Positions 36,801-46,050 of a stretch of 64,000 nt of DNA are shown in pieces. Positions within the stretch are counted from its first letter, which is position 1, and the number at the start of each line of letters is the position of its first letter. The notes under the pieces are model-generated. The model searched no databases. It saw only the letters and a program-made list of their open reading frames with translations, and was not told where the DNA came from. The stretch is from positions 1 through 64,000 of the forward strand of contig JAHHHT010000037.1 in assembly GCA_019359235.1 (NCBI GenBank). Direction: 5' to 3'. A program made the translations under genes and the position numbers. The DNA comes from Oscillatoria princeps RMCB-10. Its GTDB lineage: Bacteria; Cyanobacteriota; Cyanobacteriia; Cyanobacteriales; Oscillatoriaceae.

Positions 36801-39700
36801 CGATTGCGGATTTAGTGTCTTTAGCGATAGAAGAGCAGCAGCGCGTGGGGGCAGAGGAAGCCCTGCGACAGAAGGAGGAGTTTCTGCGGCTGGTTCTGGA
36901 CAACATCCCGCAATACATTTGCTGGAAGGACAGAAATTCTGTCTATCTGGGCGGGAATCGCAACAACGCGCGGCTTGCTGGATTTGAGTCTCCAGAGGAA
37001 CTCGTCGGCAAGACAGACTGCGATTTGCCCTGGAAGAAAGAGGAAGCGGACTTTTTCCGCGAGTGCGACCGGCGGGTGATGGAAACGGACACCCCGGAAT
37101 ATCACATTATCGAACCGATCCGCAAAGCTGATGGCAGTCAGGCGTGGCTGGATACGAACAAGATTCCTCTCCACGATGCCGGTGGGAATGTTGTCGGGAT
37201 TCTTGTCGCTATTGAAGATATCACCTGCCGCGTGGGGGCAGAAGAGGCGCTGCGCAAGAGCGAGGCGACGAACCGCGCCCTGCTCAACGCTATACCGGAT
37301 TTGATGATTAGAATGACTGGGGGGGGCACTTACCTGGATATTATGCCCGCCGACAAAAATTTCAAGCTGGTGATCCCTTACAGCGAGGCGATCGGGAAAA
37401 ATATATACCAGGTGCTGCCACCAGATACAGCTCGGCAGCGAATGCAGTATGTGGGGCGAGCGCTCGCTACTGGCGAGACGCAAATCTATGAGTTCGAGCT
37501 TGTGATAGACGGCGAGGTCTGTTATGAAGAAGCTCGAATTGCGGTTTGCGGGGAGGATGAGGTTTTGGTGATGGTGCGCGACATTTCGGCGCGAGTGCTG
37601 ATGGAGAAAGCGCTGCGGGAGAGTGAGGAGCGCTACCGCCGCATCATCGAGACAACCTCTGAGGGGGTGTGGGTTATTGATGCTGAAAATAAGACGGTGT
37701 TTGTCAACCGGCAGCTGGCAGAAATGCTGGGCTGCACTGTGGGGGAGATGGTGGGGGTGCCGGTGCTGGCATTCATAGATGAAAAATACCATAAGCTCGC
37801 AGCTACCCATATCCAGCGCTTTCGCTCTGGCGGGGGGGCGAACTCTGAGGATTTCAAACTCCGCCGGAAAGATGGCTCGAACCTCTGGGTGCTGGTGTCT
37901 GGAAACCCTATCTTTGATGAAGGGGGCAAGTGCGCTGGCGTTTTGGCGATGGTGACTGATATCACGGAGCGCAAACGGGCGGAGCGGGAATTGCGGCAGG
38001 CTGAACAGAAATATCGCACGATTTTTGAAAATGCCATTGAGGGGATTTTCCAAACCACGGTTGAGGGGCGCTTCCTGACGGGAAACCCCATGCTGGCGCG
38101 AATCTATGGCTATGATTCGCCGGCAGAGCTGATCGCAACTGTTACTGATATCCAGCGCCAGCTGTATGTTGACCCAAATCGCCGGGCTGAATTCAGGCGT
38201 GCGATCGAGCTGCGGGGTGCTGTCTGGGGATTTGAGTCCCAGATGTATTGCAAAGACGGTCGGGCGATCTGGATTTGTGAAAATGCCCACGGCATCTATG
38301 ACGCTGGGGGGCGGCTGGTGGGGTATGAAGGCACGGTGGAAGACATCACTGAGCGCAAGCGGGCTGAGGAGACTATCCAGTATCAGGCTTTTTATGACCT
38401 GCTGACGGGTTTGCCGAATCGAATGCTGTTCAATAAGCGGCTGTCGCTGGAGTTGCAACGTGCCGGCGAGCGCCAGGAGATGCTCGCTGTGATGTTTGTA
38501 GATTTGGATCGCTTTAAGACGATCAACGACACTCTCGGGCACGCGATTGGCGACCGGCTGCTGCAAGGCTTTGCTGAGCGAGTCACCGGCTGTTTGCGGG
38601 AGGGTGACACGTTTGCTCGCTGGGGGGGTGATGAGTTCACGGCACTTTTGCCGCAAGTTAGTGATGGAGGGGATGCGGCGAAGATTGCCCAGCGCATTCT
38701 GGAGGCTCTCAAGCTGCCTTTTTATCTGGAGGGGCACGAACTTTATATCAGCAGCAGCATTGGAATTTCCCTCTACCCCCAGGATGGTTCTGATGCCGAG
38801 ACTTTGTTAAGAAATGCGGATGCGGCGCTCTACCGCGCCAAGGAACACGGGCGGAATAACTGGCGGTTTTACATGCCGGCGATGAATTCTCAAGGCTCGC
38901 TGCTCCTGATGCTAGAAAATCGCCTGCATTGCGCTCTAGAGCGGCAAGAGTTTGCGGTTTACTACCAGCCTCAGGTCAATGTCAAAACTGGGGAGATTAG
39001 CGGTTTGGAGGCTCTCGTGCGCTGGCGTCACCCCGATCTGGGACTGGTGTCGCCGGGACAATTTATCCCGCTGGCGGAGGAAAATGGGCTGATTGTGCCG
39101 ATTGGGGAGTGGGTGCTGCGGACGGCTTGCTCTCAAAATAAAGCTTGGCAGGATGCGGGGCTCAAGCCGGTGCGGGTGGCTGTCAACCTCTCGGCGCGGC
39201 AGTTCCAGCAGCCAAATCTGGTGGAAATGGTGGCGGAGATTTTGCGAGAAACCGGGCTGGATGCCAATTTTCTGGAGTTGGAGATTACCGAAAGCACTCT
39301 TATACAGAATGTGGATTTTGCTAGTGCTATGCTGCGCGACTTGCAACGAATGGGCGCTCACATTTCTATGGATGATTTTGGCACCGGCTACTCTTCGCTC
39401 AGCTATCTGAAGCGATTTTCCTTCCACACGATCAAAATTGACCAGTCTTTTGTTCGCGATTTGAAGAATAACCCGCCCGATGCGGCGATTATCGCGGCTG
39501 TGAGCGGGTTGGCTCGCTGCCTGGATCTGAGGGTAGTGGCAGAGGGTGTGGAGACAAGCGAGCAACTGGACTTGTTGCGAAGTCTCCACTGTGAGGAAAT
39601 GCAGGGCTATTTGTTCAGTAAGCCTCTCAGCGCGCCAGACGCTACGAAGTTTCTTCAGAACTGTTTGCCGGTGCAAATGTTAGTAGGGTTTCCACCGTAG
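33881..39700 (+). CDS. Multi-PAS, GAF, GGDEF-EAL c-di-GMP enzyme
   Basis: About 1939 residues without a membrane segment. I count about ten PAS/PAC units (for example SIVETTSEGVWMVDSENK and IIETTSEGVWVIDAENK, which are recent duplicates) with a GAF domain after the sixth (TLDVERVSVWLYSDGRSK). The C-terminus is GGDEF (WGGDEFTALLPQ, preceded by an intact inhibitory RxxD, REGD) and EAL (LEALVRWRH, ITESTL, DDFGTGYSSLSYLK, KIDQSFV), so both synthesis and breakdown of c-di-GMP are possible. The start is uncertain: TTG 33881 has AAGGAG six bases upstream; GTG 33860 is in frame but lacks such a site. It is probably a single-gene unit. Confidence 0.92.
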   Translation: MKVKEFARQIDAMRSRVTALNCSAGTLPRGSQYFGEQALEYLHTALEELQVTFEELAITRQALEAERHRYQHLFEFAPEACLVTDPAGTILEVNRTAATLLNCSQEWLAGKPLSLFVSQGDRRCFRSQLNRLRQNEQVREWTVRLCRHNGEPFDAQLSAGTLRDGEGNPAALRWLVREATSRQPASETQQIRERVLESMACGVSVSDEKGYILFANPAFEAMFGHAPGELTGSHVSILHQSPPEESAPTAGEITEGLQSLGTWCGERINRKKDGTLLRTRTRTRTLEISGKKYWISVAEDLALGRQAEEARLPSSDLYRAISELTSDYIYLAKITPGGELVTEWVSESFHRLTGYSTDELTAGGWLCLIHPDDLPKASEFIKTLSANQSSAVEYRIFTKQGDIRWLRDSARPEWDAGFRGAVRILGAVQDITERKRVGEELEKSLSLLQAALEASADGIIATDPEGNITTFNLQFLQMWRLPESAVERSENQVVALMGEQLKDPEGFYSELERLRKQPETVSYENLEFKDGRVFACYSQPQRLGEEIAGRVFSFRNISFRAQTKKMLQESQERYRAVVEQSSDSILLVDAGTFRILEANSALCNLLGYTRQEILELALEDIAAGERKSLNCNIGRIRKEKGGLLTGSRYRRKDGSLVEVEASFSLISCGGKEVFCGVVRDITHRVRMEEALRASEERYRSIVETTSEGVWMVDSENKIVFANSRMAQMLGYTLEEMVGMPLFALLDEGERALAGVSGCSHRYREPLDCKLHRKDGSQLWALVSASPVFDAGAKHTGCLLTALDITERKRAEEALQKSQRRLRKQNAALVELAKRKTQDSGDLNAAIRKITRTAARTLDVERVSVWLYSDGRSKITCADLFEKSQKRHSSGTELRAADYPAYFQALQEERTIAAGDAHSDPRTQEFSASYLSVLGIASMLEAPIWLGGQIVGVVCHEHVGVAREWAWEEENFARSIADLVSLAIEEQQRVGAEEALRQKEEFLRLVLDNIPQYICWKDRNSVYLGGNRNNARLAGFESPEELVGKTDCDLPWKKEEADFFRECDRRVMETDTPEYHIIEPIRKADGSQAWLDTNKIPLHDAGGNVVGILVAIEDITCRVGAEEALRKSEATNRALLNAIPDLMIRMTGGGTYLDIMPADKNFKLVIPYSEAIGKNIYQVLPPDTARQRMQYVGRALATGETQIYEFELVIDGEVCYEEARIAVCGEDEVLVMVRDISARVLMEKALRESEERYRRIIETTSEGVWVIDAENKTVFVNRQLAEMLGCTVGEMVGVPVLAFIDEKYHKLAATHIQRFRSGGGANSEDFKLRRKDGSNLWVLVSGNPIFDEGGKCAGVLAMVTDITERKRAERELRQAEQKYRTIFENAIEGIFQTTVEGRFLTGNPMLARIYGYDSPAELIATVTDIQRQLYVDPNRRAEFRRAIELRGAVWGFESQMYCKDGRAIWICENAHGIYDAGGRLVGYEGTVEDITERKRAEETIQYQAFYDLLTGLPNRMLFNKRLSLELQRAGERQEMLAVMFVDLDRFKTINDTLGHAIGDRLLQGFAERVTGCLREGDTFARWGGDEFTALLPQVSDGGDAAKIAQRILEALKLPFYLEGHELYISSSIGISLYPQDGSDAETLLRNADAALYRAKEHGRNNWRFYMPAMNSQGSLLLMLENRLHCALERQEFAVYYQPQVNVKTGEISGLEALVRWRHPDLGLVSPGQFIPLAEENGLIVPIGEWVLRTACSQNKAWQDAGLKPVRVAVNLSARQFQQPNLVEMVAEILRETGLDANFLELEITESTLIQNVDFASAMLRDLQRMGAHISMDDFGTGYSSLSYLKRFSFHTIKIDQSFVRDLKNNPPDAAIIAAVSGLARCLDLRVVAEGVETSEQLDLLRSLHCEEMQGYLFSKPLSAPDATKFLQNCLPVQMLVGFPP

Positions 39701-39911
39701 GGTGCGTTCTGCAGGAACGCACCCTACTCTCGTTCCGGGGCGGGCACGGGGGCACCGCCCCTACTGCCTGGGAACGCAATCTGGAGGCTCTGCCTCCTTT
39801 CAACAAAAAAGCAGGTTAAAAGCTTAACAGCTGAGCGTTCCGTCGGTTTCGCACCCTACCTCAAATGTTCGCAGGTTTTCCCCCGTAGGGTGCGTTCTGC
39901 AGGAACGCACC
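39701..39911. repeat. GTAGGGTGCGTT palindromic repeats
   Basis: GTAGGGTGCGTTCTGCAGGAACGCACCCTAC, a near-perfect 31-base palindrome, is present at 39697-39727 and again at 39886-39916. Between them is GGGCGGGCACGGGGGCACCGCCC. They sit between convergent genes and may end transcription on both strands. The same family recurs at 43740, 45788-46000, 47626, 58975 and 61988. Confidence 0.8.
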
Positions 39912-40796
39912 CTACCCGCCAATATCCCCCAGAAGTTTCTCAATCATTCGCTCGGCTTGCGAGGCATAACCGCCGCCGAAAAGATTGAAGTGATTGAGAA
40001 TGTGATATAAATTATATAGGGTTTTCCTGACCGGATAGCCTTCATCCAGGGGCCAAACTTCGCTATAGCCGCGATAAAATGCTGCTGGGAATCCGCCAAA
40101 CAGTTCTGTCATGGCGATATCCACTTCCCGATCGCCAAAGTAGGTTGCTGGGTCAAAAATCACCGGCTCTCCCTTCGCCGTAAAAGACGCATTTCCTCCC
40201 CACAAATCCCCGTGAACTAGGGAAGGTTGCGGCTGATAACCGCTCAGCAATTTTGGCATAACTTCCAGCAAACGCTCTCCCTTGCTGAAATAGCCACCCC
40301 GTCGTTTTGCCAGCTTCAACTGGTAGCCAATGCGGTGTTCCGCCCAAAATTCCACCCAGTCAGCTGTCCAAGTGTTAATCTGGGGCGTGGAACCGATAGT
40401 ATTGTTAATCTCCCAACCGAAACCTTTGCCGGCGGGGGAGGTGCAGCGGTGCATAAAGGCGAGCTGGCGTCCCATTTTTTCCCATCCTTGAGTGCCGGCG
40501 CTCCCTCCCAGTTCCAGCCACTCCAGCACTAAATAAGCGGAATTGCCTTCCGTGCCCGAACACACCGGCTTGGGAACGCGGATGGTGCCGGTTTCCCACA
40601 TTTGTCGCAATCCCACCGCCTCCGCTTCAAACATGGCAATATCGGCGGCGCGGTTGAGTTTGACAAAGTAGGTGCGATTGCCACCGGCAACTTCGTAAAC
40701 CTGATTGATGCAGCCGCCACCGACAGACCGGCGGGAGTCAATTTGAAATTTATCGCCTGTTATCCGGGTAATGTGTTCAGCAATTTTATCCCACAT
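39912..40796 (-). CDS. Fructosamine kinase family protein
   Basis: 294 residues of the fructosamine-3-kinase/APH fold: SVGGGCINQVYEV nucleotide loop, FVKLN lysine, LVHGDLWGGNASF catalytic loop with its Asp, and FDPATYFGDREVDIAM metal-binding segment. These enzymes phosphorylate sugars attached to protein amines so the adduct falls off. The start at 40796 fits the family N-terminus. A TATAGCGG-family element begins ten bases upstream, so the promoter lies in or before that element. Confidence 0.9.
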   Translation of the reverse strand: MWDKIAEHITRITGDKFQIDSRRSVGGGCINQVYEVAGGNRTYFVKLNRAADIAMFEAEAVGLRQMWETGTIRVPKPVCSGTEGNSAYLVLEWLELGGSAGTQGWEKMGRQLAFMHRCTSPAGKGFGWEINNTIGSTPQINTWTADWVEFWAEHRIGYQLKLAKRRGGYFSKGERLLEVMPKLLSGYQPQPSLVHGDLWGGNASFTAKGEPVIFDPATYFGDREVDIAMTELFGGFPAAFYRGYSEVWPLDEGYPVRKTLYNLYHILNHFNLFGGGYASQAERMIEKLLGDIGG

Positions 40797-40805
40797 GGCT
40801 GTTAT

Positions 40806-40903
40806 TATAGCGGTTTTCAGTTGGATGAAGTACGTGCCAGAAACCCGGTTTCTTAAAGAAACCGGGTTTCTCAGTACCTCACCAAGGGATGAAAACCGCT
40901 ATA
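40806..40903. mobile_element. MITE-like element, TATAGCGG family, copy 2
   Basis: Ends TATAGCGGTTTTCA and TGAAAACCGCTATA are exact complements. The centre is two AGAAACC palindromes back to back around TAAAG. A 98-base, almost fully self-complementary sequence just upstream of the fructosamine kinase gene. Confidence 0.85.
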
Positions 40904-40993
40904 TCTGATTTCGAGGGACAGGCGGGACGCCTGTCCTACGCCTTTCTTAATGGGTGGGACAGGCGGGACGTGTCCTGCGTCGTTGCGCCTGTC

Positions 40994-42079
40994 CTACCGG
41001 TCGAGCGCCTCCAGCAAAGCATCGCCCATTGCGCGACAGCCGACAAGTTTCATCCCTTCTGACATGATGTCGCCGGTGCGGTAGCCGGCATCGAGGACTT
41101 GCTGTGCGGCGAGTTCAATTTTGTCCGCTGCAGCCGGCTGGTTCAAGCCGTAGCGCAGCATCATGGCGGCGCTGAGGACTTGCGCGATCGGATTGGCTTT
41201 GTCAAGACCGGCAATATCTGGGGCGGAACCGTGAACCGGCTCGAACACGCCGGGACCGGATGCGCCTAAACTGGCGGAGGGTAACATGCCGATACTGCCG
41301 GTGAGCATAGCAGCGGCGTCGGAGAGGATGTCGCCGAACAGGTTGCCGGTGACGATCGTGTCGAACTGTTTTGGCCACCGCACAAGCTGCATGGCGGCAT
41401 TGTCTACATAGAGGTGCGACAGTTCCACATCGGGGTACTCTTTAGCGAGCAAAGTGATGCGATCTCGCCACAGCTGCGACACTTCCAGCACATTCGCCTT
41501 GTCTACCGAGCAGAGTTTGCTGCCCCGCTTGCGAGCGGTTTCAAACGCCACTCGCCCAATGCGGTCGATTTCTGATTCAGTATACGCCATTGTGTTGACG
41601 CCGCGCTTCTCGCCGGTTTCGGTTTCAAAAATGCCTTTCGGCTGGCCAAAGTAAATGCCGCCGGTGAGCTCTCGCACTACCATAATATCGACGCCTTCGA
41701 CGACTTCCCGCTTCAGGCTAGAGGCGTCCACGAGCTGGGGCAAAATTTTTGCCGGTCGCAGGTTGGCAAATAGCCCCAGCCCCGCCCTCAGCCCCAACAG
41801 TCCGGTTTCTGGGCGCTGGTGGCGGGGGAGGCTGTCCCACTTGTAGCCGCCAATGGCTGCGAGCAGCACGGCGTCGCTGTTGCGGCAGATTTGCAGGGTT
41901 TCATCGGGTAGGGGGTTGCCGGTGGCGTCAATCGCGACACCGCCCACCGGCGCTTCTTGAAATTCAAAGGATAAGTCTAGTTGTTGGGCAACCAGTTTGA
42001 GAATGTCTACCGCAACAGCCATGATTTCAGGGCCAATGCCATCACCGGGGAGTAGGGTAATGCGGTAGTGCTGGGTCAT
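40994..42079 (-). CDS. leuB: 3-isopropylmalate dehydrogenase
   Basis: 361 residues, full length. It oxidises and decarboxylates 3-isopropylmalate with NAD in leucine synthesis. Seen: [12 protein letters not shown] start, [31 protein letters not shown], the YTESEIDRI segment, [26 protein letters not shown] metal ligands and [12 protein letters not shown]. The ATG at 42079 is the natural start. It stands alone on minus; no other leu gene is in the window. Confidence 0.97.
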   Translation of the reverse strand: MTQHYRITLLPGDGIGPEIMAVAVDILKLVAQQLDLSFEFQEAPVGGVAIDATGNPLPDETLQICRNSDAVLLAAIGGYKWDSLPRHQRPETGLLGLRAGLGLFANLRPAKILPQLVDASSLKREVVEGVDIMVVRELTGGIYFGQPKGIFETETGEKRGVNTMAYTESEIDRIGRVAFETARKRGSKLCSVDKANVLEVSQLWRDRITLLAKEYPDVELSHLYVDNAAMQLVRWPKQFDTIVTGNLFGDILSDAAAMLTGSIGMLPSASLGASGPGVFEPVHGSAPDIAGLDKANPIAQVLSAAMMLRYGLNQPAAADKIELAAQQVLDAGYRTGDIMSEGMKLVGCRAMGDALLEALDR

Positions 42080-42787
42080 AGTTCGTTTGGACTGGGTGAG
42101 TGTTTGAGCGCTGCAAGAAATTTTGCAGACTTTCTATCTTATCTGACAAGTGTGCCGGTGGAGTTATTAAAATTTATCTAGCGTCGCCCGCACCGGCATG
42201 TCCAGCTTCCAGGGGCTATCCGTCCGCGCCCGCAAGCCATGCAGCCGGTGCTGTCCCGTTTGTAGTTGGGCTTTAGCCCAAAGTTTGTAGTTGGGCTTTA
42301 GCCCAAAGTTTGCAGTTGGGCTTTAGCCCAAAGTTTGCAGTTGGGCTAAAGCCCCACCCGCACTTCACCGAACCTTCACAGATTATTGCAATTTCAGTAA
42401 AGTTGATGGCGAATGCTATGGGAAAGGGTAAGCTAGGAACTATAGAGATAGTTTACTGCCATCTCGTCTCCAGTAAATTTATGTCAATTAATTTCTCTCC
42501 CCTGCCAATAAGTGGAACGGGGGTAGGTGGCGGGTGCTGGGAGGGGAGCATCCCGTTAAAGCAAAGACTGTCACCCTCACCCCCCTAACCCCCCTCTCCC
42601 ATGAAGGGAGAGGGGGGGAAAAATCAAAAATTCTCCCCTCTCCCCTTGTGGGAGAGGGGTTGGGGGTGAGGGGGATTACAAAAATGGGATGCTCCCGCTG
42701 GGAGTGGCGTGTTCCCCACACTGTCCTGAAACCTGAAACCTGAAACCCTACCCCTAACCCCTAACCCCTGAAACGCCCCCAACAGCT
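42080..42787. repeat. Intergenic repeat region with 25-bp tandem array and a miniature inverted element
   Basis: Four 25-base units GTTTGTAGTTGGGCTTTAGC... start at 42258, 42283, 42308 and 42333, each with the palindrome GGGCTTTAGCCC. At about 42538-42695 an inverted element has ends GGGAGGGGAGCATCCCG and CGGGATGCTCCC-like, enclosing C/G-rich arms (CCCCTCTCCC and GGGAGAGGGG). AACCCCTAACCCCTGAAAC repeats precede the next gene. No gene is seen. Confidence 0.8.
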
Positions 42788-43738
42788 ATGACAAAAGAAC
42801 TGGCAATTGACACTCGCGGCGTCACGAAGCAATTCGACCGGCACGTCGCAGTCAGCGACGTGTATTTACAGGTGGAAATGGGCGAAGTCTACGGACTGAT
42901 TGGGCCAAACGGTGCCGGGAAAACGACCCTAATCCGCATGCTGGCAACAGCCGAGGAACCCACCACCGGCGAAATCTATATTAATGGCGAACGGTTGCTC
43001 AGAGATCGCAGCAACCCGGAACTAAAGCGCCGGTTGGGATATTTGCCGGATGATTTCCCACTGTATGACGACCTGAGCGTCTGGGACTATTTGGACTATT
43101 TCGCCCGACTCTATCACCTGCGAGAGCCGCACCGCAGTCAGCGCCTGCGGGAAGTGCTGGAACTGGTGCAACTGACAAACAAACGCAACAGCCAGATTTC
43201 CACCCTGTCGCGGGGGATGAAACAGCGCCTTTCCCTGGCGAGAACTATTATTCACGAGCCGATTTTGCTGTTGCTAGACGAGCCGGTGTCTGGCTTAGAT
43301 CCAATTGCCCGGATGCAGTTCCGCGAAATCATCAAAACCTTGCGGGAAGTGGGGATGACGATTTTGATATCCTCCCACGTCCTCAGCGACTTGGCGGAAC
43401 TGTGCACCTCGGTGGGGATTATGGAACTCGGCTATTTGGTGGAAAGCGCTTCCCTGGAAGAACTTTACAAAAGATTGAGCCGGCAGGAAATTTTTCTGTC
43501 GGTTTTGGGTAAACTAGAAGTATTGGAGGCTGAACTGAAAAACCATCCCACAGTTGAGGGGTGGGAAGTGGGGTTGGGAACCCAAAATGTGCGGGTTCAG
43601 TTTTCGGGAACTCCAGAAGAGAGCGCGGCGCTGCTGCGGGCGCTCGTTGAAGCCGGTGTTCCCCTCACTGAATTCCACTGCACCAGACAAGACCTGGAAA
43701 CCATATTCCTCAAGATGGGACACCAGCAAGCCTCATAA
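42788..43738 (+). CDS. ABC transporter ATP-binding protein
   Basis: 316 residues: Walker A GPNGAGKTT, signature LSRGMKQRLSLAR, Walker B LLLLDEPVSGLDP and switch His in ISSHVLSD, then a C-terminal extension of about 90 residues typical of ABC-2 type (CcmA/YhaQ-like) ATPases. The two large membrane proteins downstream on the same strand are its likely partners. No clear ribosome site before the ATG. The substrate is unknown. Confidence 0.92.
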   Translation: MTKELAIDTRGVTKQFDRHVAVSDVYLQVEMGEVYGLIGPNGAGKTTLIRMLATAEEPTTGEIYINGERLLRDRSNPELKRRLGYLPDDFPLYDDLSVWDYLDYFARLYHLREPHRSQRLREVLELVQLTNKRNSQISTLSRGMKQRLSLARTIIHEPILLLLDEPVSGLDPIARMQFREIIKTLREVGMTILISSHVLSDLAELCTSVGIMELGYLVESASLEELYKRLSRQEIFLSVLGKLEVLEAELKNHPTVEGWEVGLGTQNVRVQFSGTPEESAALLRALVEAGVPLTEFHCTRQDLETIFLKMGHQQAS

Positions 43739-44117
43739 AGTAGGGTGCGTTCCTCCCAGGAACGCATCGGCAGCATCCGTTTTTTACATGTCATCCCCCT
43801 CACCCCCCAGCCCCCTCTCCCACAAGGGGCTACCGTTTATACACATCTTGGGTATGTGACTGCAGTAGTAGGGTGCGTTCCCTCAGAGGGAACGCACCCT
43901 ACCCCGGGCGAAACATGGAAAACTGGCATGACTGGGGATTTGTGTATAAACCGAAGCCCACAAGGGGAGAGGGGGAGAAATAAGAGGGACTGAGGTCGCT
44001 CGCGCGTGCGGAGAGATGCTGCCCCAACAGCCCCCGGCGAGCACGGGCTCTCCCCTCTAAAATTTCCCTCATTTCACAACCGCAATTGGCAAGCTATTAT
44101 ATCAGGAAGTCTTTCAA
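43739..44117. repeat. Nested inverted repeats between ATPase and permease genes
   Basis: CCCCCTCTCCCACAAGGGGCT...TTTATACACA at about 43810-43843 pairs with TGTGTATAAACCGAAGCCCA...GGGAGAGGG at 43938-43975, an arm pair like the ends of the dead IS at 11121-12061. Nested inside is the palindrome GTAGGGTGCGTTCCCTC...GAACGCACCCTAC (43869-43903). A second GTAGGGTGCGTTCC unit is at 43741. AGGAAG at 44103 is the ribosome site of the next gene. Confidence 0.75.
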
Positions 44118-45791
44118 ATGTCAATCCCACTGATAAACCGGCTGGGCGACTGGAATCCCCAGCTATTGAGAGAACTGAAAGGCCGGCTGAAATTCCGCAA
44201 TGTGGCCCTGGCCGCCTCCCTGTCCCTATTGGGGCAACTGCTGCTGGTTGCGTCTTTTGTCCGCCAGCTGCCGGTGGTGCGTCCATTGCGAATCCACAAC
44301 CGGTACTGCACCGGCACTCCACCAAAGGATTATTACCCTTACGACTACCCCTGTCTGCCAGATAGCTTCGGCAATATTGCCATTAACTGGCCGCACTGGT
44401 GGCTAGATGTATTCGTCTGGCTGAGTCTAATTGGCATGTTCGCCCTTTTAGTCGCCGGCACCTACATGCTGCTCGCCGACCAAGATAAGGAAGAGCGTCG
44501 CGGCACCCTCAACTTCATTCGCCTCAGCCCCCGATCTGCGGGTACAGTTGTGCTGGGCAAACTCCTAGGCGTGCCGGTGCTGCTGTACCTAGCAGGGATG
44601 CTCGCCATTCCCCTGCACTGGGGAGCGGGAATAGCTGCGCAAATCCCCCCGATTTTGATTGCAAGCTACTACGGAGTGCTGCTTGCCAGCTGCCTCTGCT
44701 TCTACAGCGCCGCCCTGCTTTTCGGAACAGTCAGCAGTTGGCTGGGCGGGTTTCAACCTTGGTTGGGAAGTGGCACGCTTTTGTTTTTCCTCTGGCTCGA
44801 AACTCTCAAACCGGGAGATGAGACGGCCTCAGATTTGCTGAATCTGCTGTCTCCCTCTGCTACCCTCTCCTTTGTGCATTATTCGATGCCGGCTGCAAAG
44901 AAGTCGTTCAGAAGCTTTAACCTCTATTATTTAGATAGGTTGTCTTGGTTTGACCTGCCAGTGGGTCTGAGCGTTGCGGGTACAGTCGCCCTCTCCCTAC
45001 TCATTTACGGCTTTTTGACCTACTGGATTTGGCAGGCGCTCTTGCGCCGGTTTCCCAACCCGGGTGCCACCCCGCTCAGCAAGCGCCAGAGCTATTTGCT
45101 GGTAGCGGGAGCCGAAATTTTGCTTCTGGGATTTGAACTGCAAGAATCTGGAAACACAGACAGCGGTTTCGTGAGACTCTCGCTGTTAAACTTGCTGATG
45201 TTTTTAGGGGTGATAGCCGCCCTGACGCCGGACCGGCAAGCGTTGCACGACTGGGCGCGATACCGGCACGCAAACATTCCCGCGCCTAAAGGCTTCTGGC
45301 ACAATTCCTTAATGCGGGATTTGGTGTGGGGGGAAAAAAGTCCAGCCCTAGTCGCGGTAGGGATTAATCTCGTTAGCGCTACCGCCGTTTTGGTGCCTTG
45401 GGCGCTAGGCTGGGAGTACGCCTTCCCCAGTCTCATCCTGGCGATGAATTTCACTTTAATCTATGCCGCAATCGCCCAGCTAATGCTATTTGTGAAAACC
45501 CAGAAGCCGGCAGTCTGGGCTGTAGGTTCCGTGGCAGCAGCCGCACTTTTGCCGCCAATAATTTTAAACTTGCTGTCTGCAAGACCTGATTACCAACCAG
45601 CTGTGTGGCTGTTTTCAGCATTTCCCGCATTTTGGTCTTGGGAAGCTCTCAGAGAAGCACCGGCAACAACAGTGTTTGCGGTGTTTGTCGCTCAGTGGTT
45701 CGTCTTGCTCGTGTTGAGTGTACAATTGACGAGAAAGCTGCGGCGTGCCGGTGAGTCTGCTTCCAAGGCGCTGCTAGCCGGCAAACAGTAG
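44118..45791 (+). CDS. ABC-2 type membrane protein, first of two paralogues
   Basis: 557 residues with about ten or more membrane helices. The N-terminus reads RLGDWNPQLLRELKGRLKFR, shared with the next gene, then a helix, a loop rich in Tyr/Pro, and HWWLDVFVWLSLIGMFALLV. Also shared is GTLNFIRLSPRS, the coupling-type motif seen in ABC-2 permeases. It ends RKLRRAGESASKALLAGKQ. It should act with the ATPase at 42788. AGGAAG precedes the ATG. I recognise the family only loosely; the function is inferred from neighbours. Confidence 0.8.
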   Translation: MSIPLINRLGDWNPQLLRELKGRLKFRNVALAASLSLLGQLLLVASFVRQLPVVRPLRIHNRYCTGTPPKDYYPYDYPCLPDSFGNIAINWPHWWLDVFVWLSLIGMFALLVAGTYMLLADQDKEERRGTLNFIRLSPRSAGTVVLGKLLGVPVLLYLAGMLAIPLHWGAGIAAQIPPILIASYYGVLLASCLCFYSAALLFGTVSSWLGGFQPWLGSGTLLFFLWLETLKPGDETASDLLNLLSPSATLSFVHYSMPAAKKSFRSFNLYYLDRLSWFDLPVGLSVAGTVALSLLIYGFLTYWIWQALLRRFPNPGATPLSKRQSYLLVAGAEILLLGFELQESGNTDSGFVRLSLLNLLMFLGVIAALTPDRQALHDWARYRHANIPAPKGFWHNSLMRDLVWGEKSPALVAVGINLVSATAVLVPWALGWEYAFPSLILAMNFTLIYAAIAQLMLFVKTQKPAVWAVGSVAAAALLPPIILNLLSARPDYQPAVWLFSAFPAFWSWEALREAPATTVFAVFVAQWFVLLVLSVQLTRKLRRAGESASKALLAGKQ

Positions 45792-46000
45792 GCTGCGTTC
45801 CGCGCTCTCGTGCGCGCCACTAATGGACGCACGCGAGCCGGCGGAACGCACCTACAAACAGTAGGGTGCGTTCCGCAATCTTGTGCGCGCCACTAATGGA
45901 GCGAGCGAGCCGGCGGAACGCACCTACAAACAGTAGGGTGCGTTCCGCAATCTTGTGTGCGCCACTCATGGAGCGAGCGAGCCGGCGGAACGCACCCTAC
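45788..46000. repeat. Three tandem 72-73-bp GTAGGGTGCGTTCCGC hairpins
   Basis: Units start at 45788, 45861 and 45933. Each begins GTAGG(G/C)TGCGTTCCGC and ends GCGGAACGCACC(C)TAC, so each folds on itself, with a shared loop CGCCACTAATGGA. A fourth, diverged unit follows the next gene (about 47622-47690). They fill the gap between the two permease genes and could attenuate or stabilise the message. Confidence 0.9.
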
Positions 46001-46050
46001 CTCCTCCTTATGGGAGACGAGAAATATATTTGTAAGTGAGGGAAACTGCG

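Noticed and set aside
36821-38737. 638-codon open frame on minus
   Set aside because: It lies wholly inside the multi-PAS gene; composition is the mirror of PAS coding sequence and no domain is visible.
45788-46000. Possible CRISPR array or riboswitch series
   Set aside because: The whole 72-73-base unit is conserved and self-complementary; there are no spacers.
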